Assembly (NCBI GenBank): GCA_003116975.1
Contig: BGKB01000075.1
Location: 168,299 to 232,298, forward strand
Length of the DNA: 64,000 nt
Source: Aurantiochytrium sp. KH105
Lineage: Eukaryota; Sar; Bigyra; Thraustochytrida; Thraustochytriidae
Direction: 5' to 3'
The first letter of the stretch is position 1. Each line of letters starts with the position of its first letter. The notes beneath the pieces were generated by a model that was not told the origin of the DNA, ran no database searches, and saw only the letters and a program-made list of their open reading frames with translations. Both the position numbers and the translations under genes were made by a program. This document shows positions 29,240 to 39,635 of the stretch, one piece after another.

Positions 29240-32131
29240 TTACTCGCAGTTCACGAAAGCGATTGAGGGGTCTGTGCGACCATGGCCGTTCCAAGTGGAC
29301 TCTTCGGCGCTTACGGCTCGGCGCAAGCCGGAAATGCTCGAAAGTGTACCAATAACGGGGAGTTCCTTCTTGCCACAGGTGGCGCCGTCGCGTCGCATGG
29401 TCGGCGTTCGCCGGCCATCGTCACCATGCTGCGCAGGCGTGCTCGAGCGTTTGATATCTAAGGCCGTATCCAATGTAGCGCTGCGCTGGGCAAAATCGCT
29501 GCTACGGTGTCGGTGACGTGCGGCAGGCCTGTTCTTGTTTGTCGTAGCCTCGAGTCGCAGCAAGCGATGCATCTCGCGCAAAGGCGGAGGTTGCGGCATG
29601 TGCTCAGCATCATTGTCGTGCGCCTTGAGAGGCCCTGACCGCGCTTCGAGAGCCACATGTTTCCGTCGCGAGATGGGCTCAAGAGGGCCAGATCTGTATG
29701 CTGACGTCGGACTCGGGGCCGGACTCGGGATCTGACTGGCTGGATTAACTCCCGCTGTAGGAGATCGCGCTGACAAGGAAGAAGGACCCGGTACTTCGTG
29801 CCCTGCACAGGCGTGCGAGCCTTCTTCGCGTTCCGGCTCGCGAATTACGCGAGGTGCTTTACAAAATGAAACCGGCGAGTTTGATGACATGGACGGCGAA
29901 TGAATTCGGCTCGATGAGTACGACAGCGTCGCAGATACACTCGAGGAGATCCTCCGTGAAAAGCGATAGTCACTTTCACGGTGCGGTGATCTTTGACGCG
30001 GAGAGAGAGGTACAGGGCTTCGTCTTGGAGAAAGTGTCTCGCTTGTGGATCTTCTCGCTGGGAGCTTTCCGGGTTGCGCATGCGAAGAAGAAGAAAAAGA
30101 AGAACAAGAAGACGATGCAGATGCAGCTGAGCGACGGTATACGAAGGTAGGCTGGCGAAGAATGCTACCTTCGGGCTCGAAGGCCCCTCGCGAGGACGAT
30201 CTCGCCGTTCCAGAGCGCTCAACAAACATGTTCTGGATGGAATGTGAAAGTTCTTCATCTGCGGAAGGAGGTCCGTCGATTCTCCGCGTAATGGCGTGCT
30301 CGAGGTTTGTTTTTACAGGGTGAGCTGAGCTTCCATCGTGAGACGTCTTGTTCTGTATAAGGTTTTCCTGGACACTGCTCGGACGTGCCGGCATCGTAGC
30401 GCGATGCGACGGTGGCGCGACATCGGGAGGGGCCCCAGCCGGAGGTCTCGGTGTGATTTTCCCGGGCGAAGCAGCCTCGAGCGAAATTTTCCCGGAGTCC
30501 GTTCCCTCGATCTCGTCGGTCTCATCATCAAGACGTGCGGGAAGAGTGCTGCTGCTAGTGGCACCGACGGCAGTGGAGATGGACGGGTCTTCGATGGAAT
30601 TGTCGTCTAATGCGAAGGGAACATGGGGAAGAAGACCTTCACCAATGTTTTGTGCGTTGATTGCCTTGATGGGAGGTGTGTGGAAACGTCTGCGACGAAT
30701 GTTGGCAATGGGATTACGACTTGCAAGGCGAGCCCCAATGTTTGCACTTTCCGTAGGCGGAATGCTCCTCACATGGGTGTCGTCCGATTCTGCAGCAAAA
30801 GCTCGACTAGGTTGCGGAGCCAAAAGATGTGTCGGAGAAGGTAAGACGGTGTTGCGCCTGGATACGCCGCTTTTGGTTTCGTCATTGGACCTGCGGCGTG
30901 CACGTGTCTCCAATGTACTTGCGATATCGTCGCGTGCCATCATGATTTGGAAGTCGTCGACCTGACTGATGCCTCGGTTTCGACCAGAGTAGTGCAAAGG
31001 CGACGGGCATGAGATGACGGAGGCACGCGAGTAGCATCGCGCCTTTGGACTTGTGGGATCAACATTTGAAGAAAAAGAAGAAGAAGAAGAAGAAGAAGAA
31101 GTCGGGGGAACAAATGTCTCAACACAGTCAGCGTCCGCATGCTCTTGATTGGTGTGGTCATAGAAACTCTCCATCTCATCATCACCATTAAAACCGTCGT
31201 CGTCGTCATCATCATAATCTCTCCCCAGTTCGAGGGTGAGCTCTTCGATCGAGGCGCGCGAGGCATGCGACTCGTTGTCAGCGACTCTCCTTGGCTCCAC
31301 AGTATTGTCGGCATGATCTTGAAGAAAGTGCTCTTCGGTTCGAGGGGGCACTTGACTGACAGATGTGAAAGACCGGCAACGCTGTCCGGGCGCCGCCGCA
31401 CAATGCGCGGGCGGCTCCGCATTTTCAGCAAGAAGGGGTCTGCGTCTCGTCGGGCGATGCGAGAGATCTAGTGATCGCGGGGACCGAATGGTCCTAAACC
31501 TCGATAGTGGCCGACCGCTCGAAAGGAGCGCCGAAGAAGGGGACGAGGTTACCCCAATGGTGCGGGGCGGATCGTTTCTGGCAGCCAGGCGGCCTCGATT
31601 CTCCTTGAGGTCAAGATCCGGCAGGGCCGTCTCTGCAGATTGGATACGCTGACGGCCGACACGATGCTCGTGATTTGGAGCTGCGTCAACCGTCGCAAGA
31701 GCTTGGCGAAGAGAGGGTCGGTTGGCGCCGCGTCGCGTGGGCGCCTGTCCGGCGCAGAGTTCAAGTTTGGGCACATTGTTATTCTGCATGAGGTTTTCCT
31801 CGCGTCCGCTCCCCGGGCCATCCTCGTCTCCAGGGCCGTACTTTGACTTTCGCAGGTGCATAGGCGCGCTGCGGGCACCGAGAGGGGCCCGTTGCGGGAA
31901 AGGAAGACGTCCTTGCTTGGAGAACGCCGAGGTCCTGGCGCCGCTTGGGCTCGGGGTTGCCAGTCTACGTGGTGGTGATGGGATGGGGAGAGTGCTTGCG
32001 ATGCTTCTCGCCGTCGCCGTCGCTTCGGCGTCCGTGGTTGACGAGGTTTCGAGCCGGGGAAGGGCTCGCCTGCGCCAGGGTCCGCTACCGCGAGCTTGGC
32101 CGGTCTCGTTCTCGTTCACCGGCGCCTCCAT
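29240..32131 (-). CDS. Long disordered Ser/Arg-rich protein, unrecognised
   Basis: A 963-residue frame with an ATG start. It is rich in Ser, Arg, Pro, Thr and Ala with many RxxS and SP sites, an acidic Asp run near residue 310, and a Ser run near residue 345. I see no signal peptide, membrane helix or familiar domain. Amino-acid composition and length without stops argue for a real gene, and no competing frame on the other strand is longer than about 200 codons. Such proteins are often cytoskeletal or regulatory phosphoproteins, but no function can be assigned. Confidence 0.6.
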   Translation of the reverse strand: MEAPVNENETGQARGSGPWRRRALPRLETSSTTDAEATATARSIASTLPIPSPPRRLATPSPSGARTSAFSKQGRLPFPQRAPLGARSAPMHLRKSKYGPGDEDGPGSGREENLMQNNNVPKLELCAGQAPTRRGANRPSLRQALATVDAAPNHEHRVGRQRIQSAETALPDLDLKENRGRLAARNDPPRTIGVTSSPSSALLSSGRPLSRFRTIRSPRSLDLSHRPTRRRPLLAENAEPPAHCAAAPGQRCRSFTSVSQVPPRTEEHFLQDHADNTVEPRRVADNESHASRASIEELTLELGRDYDDDDDDGFNGDDEMESFYDHTNQEHADADCVETFVPPTSSSSSSSSFSSNVDPTSPKARCYSRASVISCPSPLHYSGRNRGISQVDDFQIMMARDDIASTLETRARRRSNDETKSGVSRRNTVLPSPTHLLAPQPSRAFAAESDDTHVRSIPPTESANIGARLASRNPIANIRRRRFHTPPIKAINAQNIGEGLLPHVPFALDDNSIEDPSISTAVGATSSSTLPARLDDETDEIEGTDSGKISLEAASPGKITPRPPAGAPPDVAPPSHRATMPARPSSVQENLIQNKTSHDGSSAHPVKTNLEHAITRRIDGPPSADEELSHSIQNMFVERSGTARSSSRGAFEPEGSILRQPTFVYRRSAASASSSCSSFSSSSHAQPGKLPARRSTSETLSPRRSPVPLSPRQRSPHRESDYRFSRRISSSVSATLSYSSSRIHSPSMSSNSPVSFCKAPRVIREPEREEGSHACAGHEVPGPSSLSARSPTAGVNPASQIPSPAPSPTSAYRSGPLEPISRRKHVALEARSGPLKAHDNDAEHMPQPPPLREMHRLLRLEATTNKNRPAARHRHRSSDFAQRSATLDTALDIKRSSTPAQHGDDGRRTPTMRRDGATCGKKELPVIGTLSSISGLRRAVSAEESTWNGHGRTDPSIAFVNCE

Positions 32132-34753
32132 GGTCTACGCGTCTCGCACGGACGTGCGTGCGTGCGTGCTTTGCAGAGACCGTTTAGCTCGGACGTACGG
32201 GTCGCGCTCTTTCGCACGCGCAGCTCTGGGCCGAGGTGGTGTGGTTTTGCCCGGCTGGGGATGGATGGATGGATGGATGCCGTCGATCGACGTGCAGCGC
32301 TCGCTCGAGTGAATCGCGTGCTCGAGCCAACGCCCGTGTTCTCTTTCCTCCTCGCACGCGCCGCTTCGGCCGCGCGCCGTCCCTCCCTCCCTCCCGCCTT
32401 GCCGCCTTGCCGTCTGCTCCGCCTTCGCCTCGCCGTTGCCGCTCTCTCGCGGGCGCGCGGGCTCCGCTTGCCCGGTGCGGTGCGGGGCCCGCCTCGATGC
32501 GCCTTCTCGCTCCGCCTGACACGCGCTCGCCTCGCGAGGGCCTCGCGGGCCGCGAGAGACCGGAGCGGCCTCGCCTCGCCGCGCTGCTCCGGGCGCTGCG
32601 CTCTGCGCTCTGCGCGCTGCGCTCTGCGCGCGGCGGCCGGGCTTGCGTGTCTGTCTGGTCTTGTCTTGTCTCGTCTTGTCTTGTCTCTCTTTCCGCGCGT
32701 CTATCTCTGTCTGTCTGTCTGTCTGTCTGTCCGGGATTGATCGATTGATCGATTGATTGATCGACCGATCGAGCGAGCGCGGCGGGCCTTGATTGACCTG
32801 ATTGACCCGCTGCCGGTTGACCTCGCGCTGTGGGGTCGCGCGCCCCACACGGCGCGCGCCTCTCCTTGCTCGCCTCTTTCTTCTGCTGCTGCTTTTCGCA
32901 AGTCGGGCCTGCTGTCCCGCCAGAGGTTGCAGGAGCTTCCGTTTGCTTCCTCGCTTGCTTGCTCGCTTGCTTGCTCGCTTGCTTGCTTGCTTTTAGCTGC
33001 TCCCACGCGGGCTGCAGACAGCTAGCTAGCTGCTGGCTGGCTACATTGGGGTGGTATCCAAGGATCGCCGCCGCCCGCTCAGGCTGCCTGGCGAGATCGC
33101 TTGGTCTGTGTATAGAGTAAGATTACGGCTCGCGGGCTGCTTGGCTGGCTGGAGGAAAGACCCGCCTCCGTCTGCTGCAGCAGCTGCAGCTGCTGCCTGT
33201 TTGTCTGTCTGTCGCGTGCAGGACACGAAAGATGCGTGTCCCGCTTCGTCGTCTTCGCAGCGCAGCCCGTATCGCGCCGCACGGGACGCATGTACTGCCG
33301 ATCCAGCCCGCGACGCGATCGTGCGCCACTGCGTGCAGCGGCAGTGGGCGCGATACGCGTGCGCCTCTTCTCAGCTTTCTGAAGAGCACTCTGCGCTGCC
33401 GCTGCCGCAGCCGTATACGTATACGTACCGCTGCTGCAACCTCGCTCGATGAGGGGCGGAGAGAGAGAGAAAGAAAGGAAGGAAGAAAGAAAGATAGGCT
33501 CACAAGCGGAAGCACGGGCCATGAAAGACCCGCGCTTCAGGGAGCCAGCCCGGAATGAAAGACACGCGGTCTTTCACCTCTGCTCATGTTCCTGTTTCTC
33601 GTTCTTTTGCTGCGGCTCCCTCCCTTGGCTTGCCAGCTAGCTCCTTCTTCTGTTTGTTTCCTGTTGGCTGCTACTCGTGCTTCTCCGGCTATACCGCCGT
33701 CGCCACTGCGCTGCTACCGTTCCGCCCACTGTCGCTGATACACTGCCATCGTGCACGGCTGCATCCTCGCCTCTGGAGGTCCGTCTGCCCTCGCTCATGT
33801 TTCCCGTCTCGCTCGGCCGCGAGGCCTCGCCTCGTCTCGTCCAAAGCGAGCGCGCATCGTCCCTGCAAGGTTTCGCTCATCCAACCTCAAAATCGATCGA
33901 TCGATTGCGATCGATGGATCGATCTTAAGCGACCGCGACGGCTGTCCCTCGCTCGCCGATGCCCGCATTCAGCTGCAGCTGGTGGTGGTGGTGGTGCTGC
34001 TGCTGCTGCTGTGCTGGCGTGAGGTGCAGGTGCAGGTGCAGGTGGGACGGACCGGGCGCGCGGGGCTACCATTGCGGCTGCCAAAGTGGCCACGGGCCAG
34101 GTCAAACGGCTCGCGAGGTTGCTCACAGCCACCCGTGTCAGCGCTGCCAGCCAGGCCTGCAAGCATCGTTTTGTGCGCCATCTGCGCCTCGCGTTGCGTG
34201 CGCCTTGCTTTCCTCTCCTCGTCTCGTCAGATCATCTTGTATCGCATCGCATCGCATCGCATCGCATCTCATCTCGTGAGAGCGCAGCAGCTGCGTCAGG
34301 GCGACTCGAGTCGACGCAAGCTAGCGTCTCCTCTCATTTCGAAAAGAATGCCTCGCATGCTGTTGCTGGGGCGGCGCAGCGCGCGGGACAACCGTCGTCC
34401 AAAGATCCGGCCTGCAGCACAGACCTGGCTGTGAGGTCGAGCTCTAAAAACTGCTTGCGCGAGGACCACCAATTCCAAGTCCCATTTCACTTCCAATTGC
34501 ACTTCCAACCCTGGGGAGACGCAGGAAAAGATGTACTACCGAACTAGCGCTACAAAGGACGGGCGGGTGTCGTGGACTGGATTGTTGCAAGGACAGAAAA
34601 GACGTGCGTACCTGCAGTGCAGCCAGCTAGCTACGGTGTCAGAAAAAAAAGAATGCTTTGCAAGCCTGGAGAAGGAAGAGGACTGTAACAGAGTGACTTC
34701 AGAAATCGCCATTATTCTTTCATAAACGTACGGGCTAAAGCGGCTTGAATGGG
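32132..34753. other. Repeat-rich gene-free stretch
   Basis: 2.6 kb upstream of the disordered-protein gene and downstream of the TTC4-like gene. I see no gene. Short tandem repeats include GGAT (32256-32279), GTCT (32706-32732), GATT/CGAT (32734-32770), GCTT/GCTC (32945-32992), GTG then CTG then GTGCAG (33976-34040) and GCATC (34241-34267). A 64-codon frame at 34531-34725 is not convincing. Confidence 0.6.
32706..32770. repeat. GTCT and GATT/CGAT repeats
   Basis: About six GTCT units are followed within a few bases by alternating GATTGATC units, giving a self-complementary CGAT-rich patch. Confidence 0.85.
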
Positions 34754-36208
34754 TTACAAAATACGGAGCCGGCCCTTGTGCTCCGGACAAAACGTCTCAA
34801 CGTAATAGGACGAAGCCTTGGAGACGACGAAAAAGGTGGGGACGCCGGGAATGACGTAGTCGGGATCTGCGAGGCAGTCGCCCAGCGTCTTGTCCAGCGG
34901 GACGTGGACGCGACGACGCTTCGACCAGTCCACCTTGTCCGGCTTGGACGTGTATTGCGTCTCCCACATGCGATTCATGTCAAAAGAATGCACAACGCGC
35001 TCTTCCATATAGACTTCCATCTCGTCGACGGTATAGTTGCCCTGCTCGTCCCAGGGTGCGCGGTTGGCCTCGGTCATGGCCGCCCGAGATGCCGGAAACA
35101 TGACTTGGAGGTGATCCCGGAACGAGTGCGTTAAATCGAAGGCATGGATGAACTCAGACTGCATGTGCTCTGGATACATGAGCATAACGGCCCATTGCAT
35201 GGATTGGTTCTCACGGCCCGGACGCGGAAAGCCACCGCGAGTCTTGTTGCCGATGGATCCCTGCAGGTACACCTCAATATCGCTCACCAACGGGCCAACG
35301 TGGAAACCGCGGGCCAAACAGTCCTTGCGCAACTGCTCGTCCTTGCGCCGCTCCTCCATTACCACGCGTTCCTTCTCGCGCTCGACCCGCTTTTGTTCCT
35401 TGAGTTTGGCCGCCACCGTCTTTTTCAGCTTGAGAAGTTCCGGATTCTCGGCATCAATGGCCAGACCGCCCTCCACAAAGGTTGTTGCCTCCCGAAGCTT
35501 GCCGAGGCGCGTGCAGGCGCACGCGGCACGAAAGTGGGTCTTGCAGTTTGGCAGAGGGTCAGGCCCGTACTTGATGGCAGCCTCACAGTCTCGGACCACG
35601 CTGCCATTGTTACCGAGCTTGAGGTTGATGGCCGCTCGATTCGACAAAATTGCGGCGTAGCACTTTTTGTTGTCATCGCTATCATCGCCCTTGCGCGCCC
35701 ACTGCAGAGCCTCCTTGTATTCTTGCAAAGCTCGCTTGTAATACTTTCGCCCCCACTGGAAAAACTCGTTGCCTTTTTCCTTAAAGTCTGCGGCAAGCTC
35801 ATTCGGGTGCTTCGGTTCATCCTCATCGTTCTTGTACACGAGGTCCTCCAGAATTTTCGCCGTCTCGTACCCCTTGGTGCCGGGCTTGGGCATGCGGCGC
35901 CAGAAAAGTGGGTGCAGATCCTCGTCCTCGTTCAGGCCGTCGTCGTCCGAGTCATCGTCCGAGTCTTCGCCGTCAGAAGGTCCGCTCACGGTGTCGCCGT
36001 CAGAGTCCACATACTTTGCAGGTGGTCGCAGTTTGTCGCGGCCCTCACCAAGCGCCTTGCCCTTTGCTTTTTGAGCCTTGTCCGAGGCCGCAATTTCATC
36101 TTTCTTGCGCTGTTTCTCTGCCTCCTTGGCCGCGCGCTCCGCAGCCTCGTCTGCGACCACGGCGCGTTCGATAGCCTCGAACTTGGAGTAGTCAATCGGG
36201 GTCGTCAT
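34754..36208 (-). CDS. TTC4: TTC4/Cns1-type TPR co-chaperone
   Basis: A 484-residue protein. An acidic N-terminal part contains HPLFWRRMPKPG (near residue 98). Three TPR-like helical pairs follow (about 135-260): ADFKEKGNEFFQWG, CYAAILSNRAAINLKLGN, and CTRLGKLREAT. A charged helix comes next, and then a C-terminal region matching the wheel domain of Cns1/TTC4: MQWAVMLMYPEH, DEMEVYMEER, and ending VPTFFVVSKAS. Cns1 and TTC4 bind Hsp90 and Hsp70 through the TPRs and support eEF2 folding in yeast. The start at 36208 (MTTPIDYSKFE) suits the family; the open frame extends 33 codons further upstream without need. Cytosolic and nuclear location expected. Confidence 0.87.
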   Translation of the reverse strand: MTTPIDYSKFEAIERAVVADEAAERAAKEAEKQRKKDEIAASDKAQKAKGKALGEGRDKLRPPAKYVDSDGDTVSGPSDGEDSDDDSDDDGLNEDEDLHPLFWRRMPKPGTKGYETAKILEDLVYKNDEDEPKHPNELAADFKEKGNEFFQWGRKYYKRALQEYKEALQWARKGDDSDDNKKCYAAILSNRAAINLKLGNNGSVVRDCEAAIKYGPDPLPNCKTHFRAACACTRLGKLREATTFVEGGLAIDAENPELLKLKKTVAAKLKEQKRVEREKERVVMEERRKDEQLRKDCLARGFHVGPLVSDIEVYLQGSIGNKTRGGFPRPGRENQSMQWAVMLMYPEHMQSEFIHAFDLTHSFRDHLQVMFPASRAAMTEANRAPWDEQGNYTVDEMEVYMEERVVHSFDMNRMWETQYTSKPDKVDWSKRRRVHVPLDKTLGDCLADPDYVIPGVPTFFVVSKASSYYVETFCPEHKGRLRIL

Positions 36209-36677
36209 GGCGTTTGGGCCACCCACCCACCTAGGGGCGTCCAACGACAGGCGCGCCGCGCGCGCTACAAGTAGACAAGACCTTGGGTATGCGACGGCAA
36301 GTCTCAATCAAGCTCGTGGGTCGGAGCCGAGCGAGCGATGGACAAGAGCTCTTGCGATTTTGCGCGCCGGGCGGCGCCATTCAATTGAGCCTGCTAACTT
36401 ACTCTCTACCCCCTTGAGGAGAACTTCTCACTTGTAATATTCGACAAAGTCCGTCTAGAATAGTGTATTTATGGAGACTAGTATGGGACATACCGCTATA
36501 GTCACTTTGAATGTGAACGCTCGCCAATCATCCTTTCCACTGATCGATGAGTACAGCGAGAGGCTATTATGGAGTAGCAAGCAAAAACTGCTCAGACAAA
36601 GTATTTGCACGACTAACAAAGTATTTGCACGAATGATGAGATCAGATCTATCAGGAGGCAATCTGATGAAGCGTCCG
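36209..36677. other. Intergenic region
   Basis: About 470 bp between the TTC4-like start and the stop of the next minus-strand gene; the TTC4 promoter lies here. A direct repeat of AACAAAGTATTTGCACGA occurs at about 36596-36612 and 36616-36632. No gene seen. Confidence 0.6.
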
Positions 36678-38195
36678 CTATGAAGGACCGTCTTGGCCAA
36701 GAGGAACCAAGTTCTTATCGATGCAATCATAGGTTGCAGCGGCCGGGACGACGATCTTCTCTTTCTTTCGTTTGTTCTTCAAAATCACCCCATCAGAAGT
36801 GCCTTGTACATTGGGGGATGTAGTAAGTAAGGTTGACCAAAGCATGGGCAAAACGTCTGGATGCGACACAGAAATCTTGGCATGAAGACCAAGCGCCATG
36901 AAATATAGCTCTTCCAGCAAAGCCTTTGGCAACTTTGTCACATGGCCTCCCTCGACGATGAAGGCTCGCGTCGCAGCAAGACCCTTGGGTAATTTTTTCG
37001 GGACCGCAGTGCCAAGATGCGGGGCGACGACAGTTTCCCATACAGCCTCAAGCTCTCGGCGCAGCACAGAGACTATTGGCTTGCGGGCGCGCTGATGTGT
37101 GTCGTCGAGAGGAAGAAAACCAACTACCTCCATGATCTCCATGTTGGGCTCCACGCGCAAACACCGTAATTTTTCCTCAAAAATAGCTCTGTCTCCATTT
37201 TCGGCGTCAAAGAACGCAATCCACTCGGGAAGTTGGTCCCAATTGTTCAAAACGTAAAGCAAGAATGCCGCGCCTGGCTTGGCTGTGGCGGTGGGGACCA
37301 TGCAAGCAGTCGGTTCGTCATATGGCCCGTATTGGCACACATCAGCAGTGAAGCCATCGAAAAATTCAGTCGTGAGCCACGATACCTTTGCTTGCTGGCG
37401 AGCAACGACAAAGTGTGGGGAGGTATAGAGCTGCATTTGCACACGACCAGAATGCATGGCGATATTGACGGGGCCACTCGATGCGTGCGATTCACTCGGA
37501 CCGCGACAATGCGCGAGTGTGGACTCGAGGTGGTGGTGGAATCTTCGCACCGAGCCTCGCGTAGTACTCGCGCGGGCGACAGTATCCTCTAGGGAAGCAT
37601 CTTTATCATTTGAAGTGAAACGAGTCAAGCATGCACCCGTCTCTGTGTCAACGAGATCAGCCACGAATTGTATCTCGTTCTTCGACAGGCCGAGCAACGC
37701 ACGTACATCGTTTCTGCACGAGTTGCAAGCCTTGAGACCTGCGCGTTCTGCATGCCACACGCTCGGTCTGCACTTGCCAATCTGCGCGTCGCAAAAGGTC
37801 GTCTCGCGGCATTCTGCGTCTTGCTTGCACGGGAAGGCGAGCCGATCGTCCTCGAATCGTGACGCATCATCACCGTCGTCCTCGTTCCCATCCTCGCTCT
37901 CATCCTCGCTCTTGTCCTCCTCCTCCGCATTCTCCCCGTCGTCCTCCTCGCCGTATGCTCCCCTAGCGCCCTCGTCCGCGTCGCCATCGCTCTCCGCGTC
38001 GAGGTCGGCGAGGTTCTCGGGCTCGCGGTGCGTCTCCCCGACGCCCTGCACGGCGGTGGCGGTGGCGGCATCCCAGGCGCCCTGCGCGGCCTGGACGGCG
38101 CCGCGGAGGCGCAGGCGCGTCTCCGAGAGGGACGCCAGGCACAGCAGCGCCGCCAGCGCCAGCGCGAGCACCGCCGCCGCGGGCCGCCGCGCCAT
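36678..38195 (-). CDS. Secreted protein, unrecognised (weak DUF3431-like resemblance)
   Basis: 505 residues from the ATG at 38195. Residues 1-23 form a clear signal peptide (MARRPAAAVLALALAALLCL). Then come an acidic Glu/Asp-rich region (about 60-110) and a short Cys-rich motif, CKQDAECRETTFCDAQIGKC, followed by a CNSC pair. The C-terminal half is globular. Its segment FLLYVLNNWDQLPEWIAFFDAENG resembles the YIxxNYDxLPDxxxFxHG core of DUF3431 glycan-related proteins, but this is a faint similarity only. The C-terminus has a basic run (KNKRKKEK). It probably enters the secretory pathway. Its promoter is shared with the divergent XLF-like candidate. Confidence 0.6.
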   Translation of the reverse strand: MARRPAAAVLALALAALLCLASLSETRLRLRGAVQAAQGAWDAATATAVQGVGETHREPENLADLDAESDGDADEGARGAYGEEDDGENAEEEDKSEDESEDGNEDDGDDASRFEDDRLAFPCKQDAECRETTFCDAQIGKCRPSVWHAERAGLKACNSCRNDVRALLGLSKNEIQFVADLVDTETGACLTRFTSNDKDASLEDTVARASTTRGSVRRFHHHLESTLAHCRGPSESHASSGPVNIAMHSGRVQMQLYTSPHFVVARQQAKVSWLTTEFFDGFTADVCQYGPYDEPTACMVPTATAKPGAAFLLYVLNNWDQLPEWIAFFDAENGDRAIFEEKLRCLRVEPNMEIMEVVGFLPLDDTHQRARKPIVSVLRRELEAVWETVVAPHLGTAVPKKLPKGLAATRAFIVEGGHVTKLPKALLEELYFMALGLHAKISVSHPDVLPMLWSTLLTTSPNVQGTSDGVILKNKRKKEKIVVPAAATYDCIDKNLVPLGQDGPS

Positions 38196-38460
38196 GGTCT
38201 CGGCCGCGCTGCCCTGGCCGCCGGGACCGACCGGGTGCGAACGAGAACGGGTTTTGCCTGCCCTGTTCTCGCTCCTCGCCCGCCTTCGAGGCTTGCGGGC
38301 TCGCCGGTACTCGCCGGTACCGGTATAGTGTACCGCGGTATATAGCCTAGAGCAGAGCAGAGCAGAGCAGAGCAGAGCAGAGCAGAACGCAAAGCCTGGC
38401 GAGACCCGCCGCGCGGCGCGAGCGAAGCGCCGGGCGGGGCGCCGCGGCGCGCGGGGACGC
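38196..38460. promoter_or_regulatory. Bidirectional promoter with AGAGC array and TATA-like box
   Basis: A 265-bp gap between two divergent ATGs. A TATA-like GGTATATAGC lies at 38337-38346, and next to it at 38348-38388 are about eight perfect AGAGC units. The TATA-like site is about 115 bp from the plus start and 145 bp from the minus start. Confidence 0.5.
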
Positions 38461-39447
38461 ATGGACGCGGACACGACGGTATGCAAGGCGGTCTTCGGCC
38501 TCGCCGAAGGCTGCAGCTCGGACTTCAGCAAGTCCAGGATGCTCTACAGCCGCTTCGTCAGGCTCAAGAGCAGCACAGCGGACCACGAGGCCACACGCAC
38601 GTGGTCGCGGGGCCTGCTGTGGCTCAGGTGCGACAAGGAGGCAGGCAGACGCAAGGCGCAGGTGTGCTTGACGATGTTGGCCATCGATGCGGCGACGGGA
38701 GAGCTTGTGCCCGAGTCCAAGGCGCCGCTCTTCGGGAGCAGCCTCGGCGCGAGGGACCTGTGCGACCATATGGACCGCGCGGGCTATGACGTTGACGACG
38801 AGGAGAACCCAGCAATGCTGTATAATCTCGCAAGAGCCTGTGCGCGCACTCTTACCACGCAGCAAAGCTTTGCGTTCTCTGTTGACGAAAAAGCACATCA
38901 GCTCCATCTTGGCCTAAAGTACGCGGACGGCGGTGCCACCAACCTTGTTTTTGATGTGCTTTCGCGGCGAGTGGACGGCTTTATTGTGAAGTTCATGCTT
39001 GATGTGGCCTTTGCGCTCATGCCCGAGGCCCGTCGTCAAGAGATACATCAGCGTTTTGTGCTGGAGCAGGCTCAAGAGCCGTCGTGGTCATCCATTCTTT
39101 TAAAGGAGCACGCACCATCGAACGGCCGCAAGCGCCTTGCGCCGGCAGCAGCGCGAGAACGGCGAGCCAAGCTCTCGCAAGAATTCTCGACGCAGGCACT
39201 CGAGCTCACCGCAGCAGGGGCGGCTACCCTGTCGACGACGCAGACCCCCGTCCAGGAGGACGATCCTAATTCCCTGGAAGATGCCATTGGGGCCAGCGCC
39301 GCGGCCTCAAACGAACCCAAAGCCCCTGAGACTGATACTCTGGGAGATTTTGTTCGTCTAAAAAAACGAAGGCGAGTGAAGACTGGGAGGAAGAGACGCA
39401 GTCGAGGGTTTGTTGACAATAGCAGCGATGAAGACAACAGTGATTGA
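38461..39447 (+). CDS. Candidate XLF/XRCC4-superfamily NHEJ factor
   Basis: A 328-residue protein starting at 38461. The N-terminal ~200 residues look globular. A segment at about 135-185 (SFAFSVDEKAHQLHLGLKY, then NLVFDVLSRR, then a helix IVKFMLDVAFALM) follows the strand-strand-helix order at the end of the XLF head domain. The C-terminal half is disordered and ends with a strongly basic KKRRRVKTGRKRRSRGF, resembling the basic-then-Phe Ku-binding tail of XLF, plus an acidic tip. XLF promotes end joining with XRCC4 and ligase IV. The resemblance is in pattern, not clear identity; a plain nuclear protein of unknown function is the alternative. Confidence 0.4.
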   Translation: MDADTTVCKAVFGLAEGCSSDFSKSRMLYSRFVRLKSSTADHEATRTWSRGLLWLRCDKEAGRRKAQVCLTMLAIDAATGELVPESKAPLFGSSLGARDLCDHMDRAGYDVDDEENPAMLYNLARACARTLTTQQSFAFSVDEKAHQLHLGLKYADGGATNLVFDVLSRRVDGFIVKFMLDVAFALMPEARRQEIHQRFVLEQAQEPSWSSILLKEHAPSNGRKRLAPAAARERRAKLSQEFSTQALELTAAGAATLSTTQTPVQEDDPNSLEDAIGASAAASNEPKAPETDTLGDFVRLKKRRRVKTGRKRRSRGFVDNSSDEDNSD

Positions 39448-39635
39448 GATGGGAAATGAGGAGACGAGACGAGATGAGATGAGATGAGACGGACGTCCTC
39501 GTAATCTCTTTGACAAGATTATGTTCATATGTAACGTCTTCTTTCCTTGAGCTGGCAACGCGTCAAGGCAATGAATGTGTTACGGATGTGTTGCAATGAT
39601 GTACATTTATGATCCTTTGAAAAGAACAAAAGGTG

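Noticed and set aside
34531-34725. 64-codon plus-strand ATG frame
   Set aside because: Short, no known family, lies immediately next to the 3' end of an opposite-strand gene; it could be chance.
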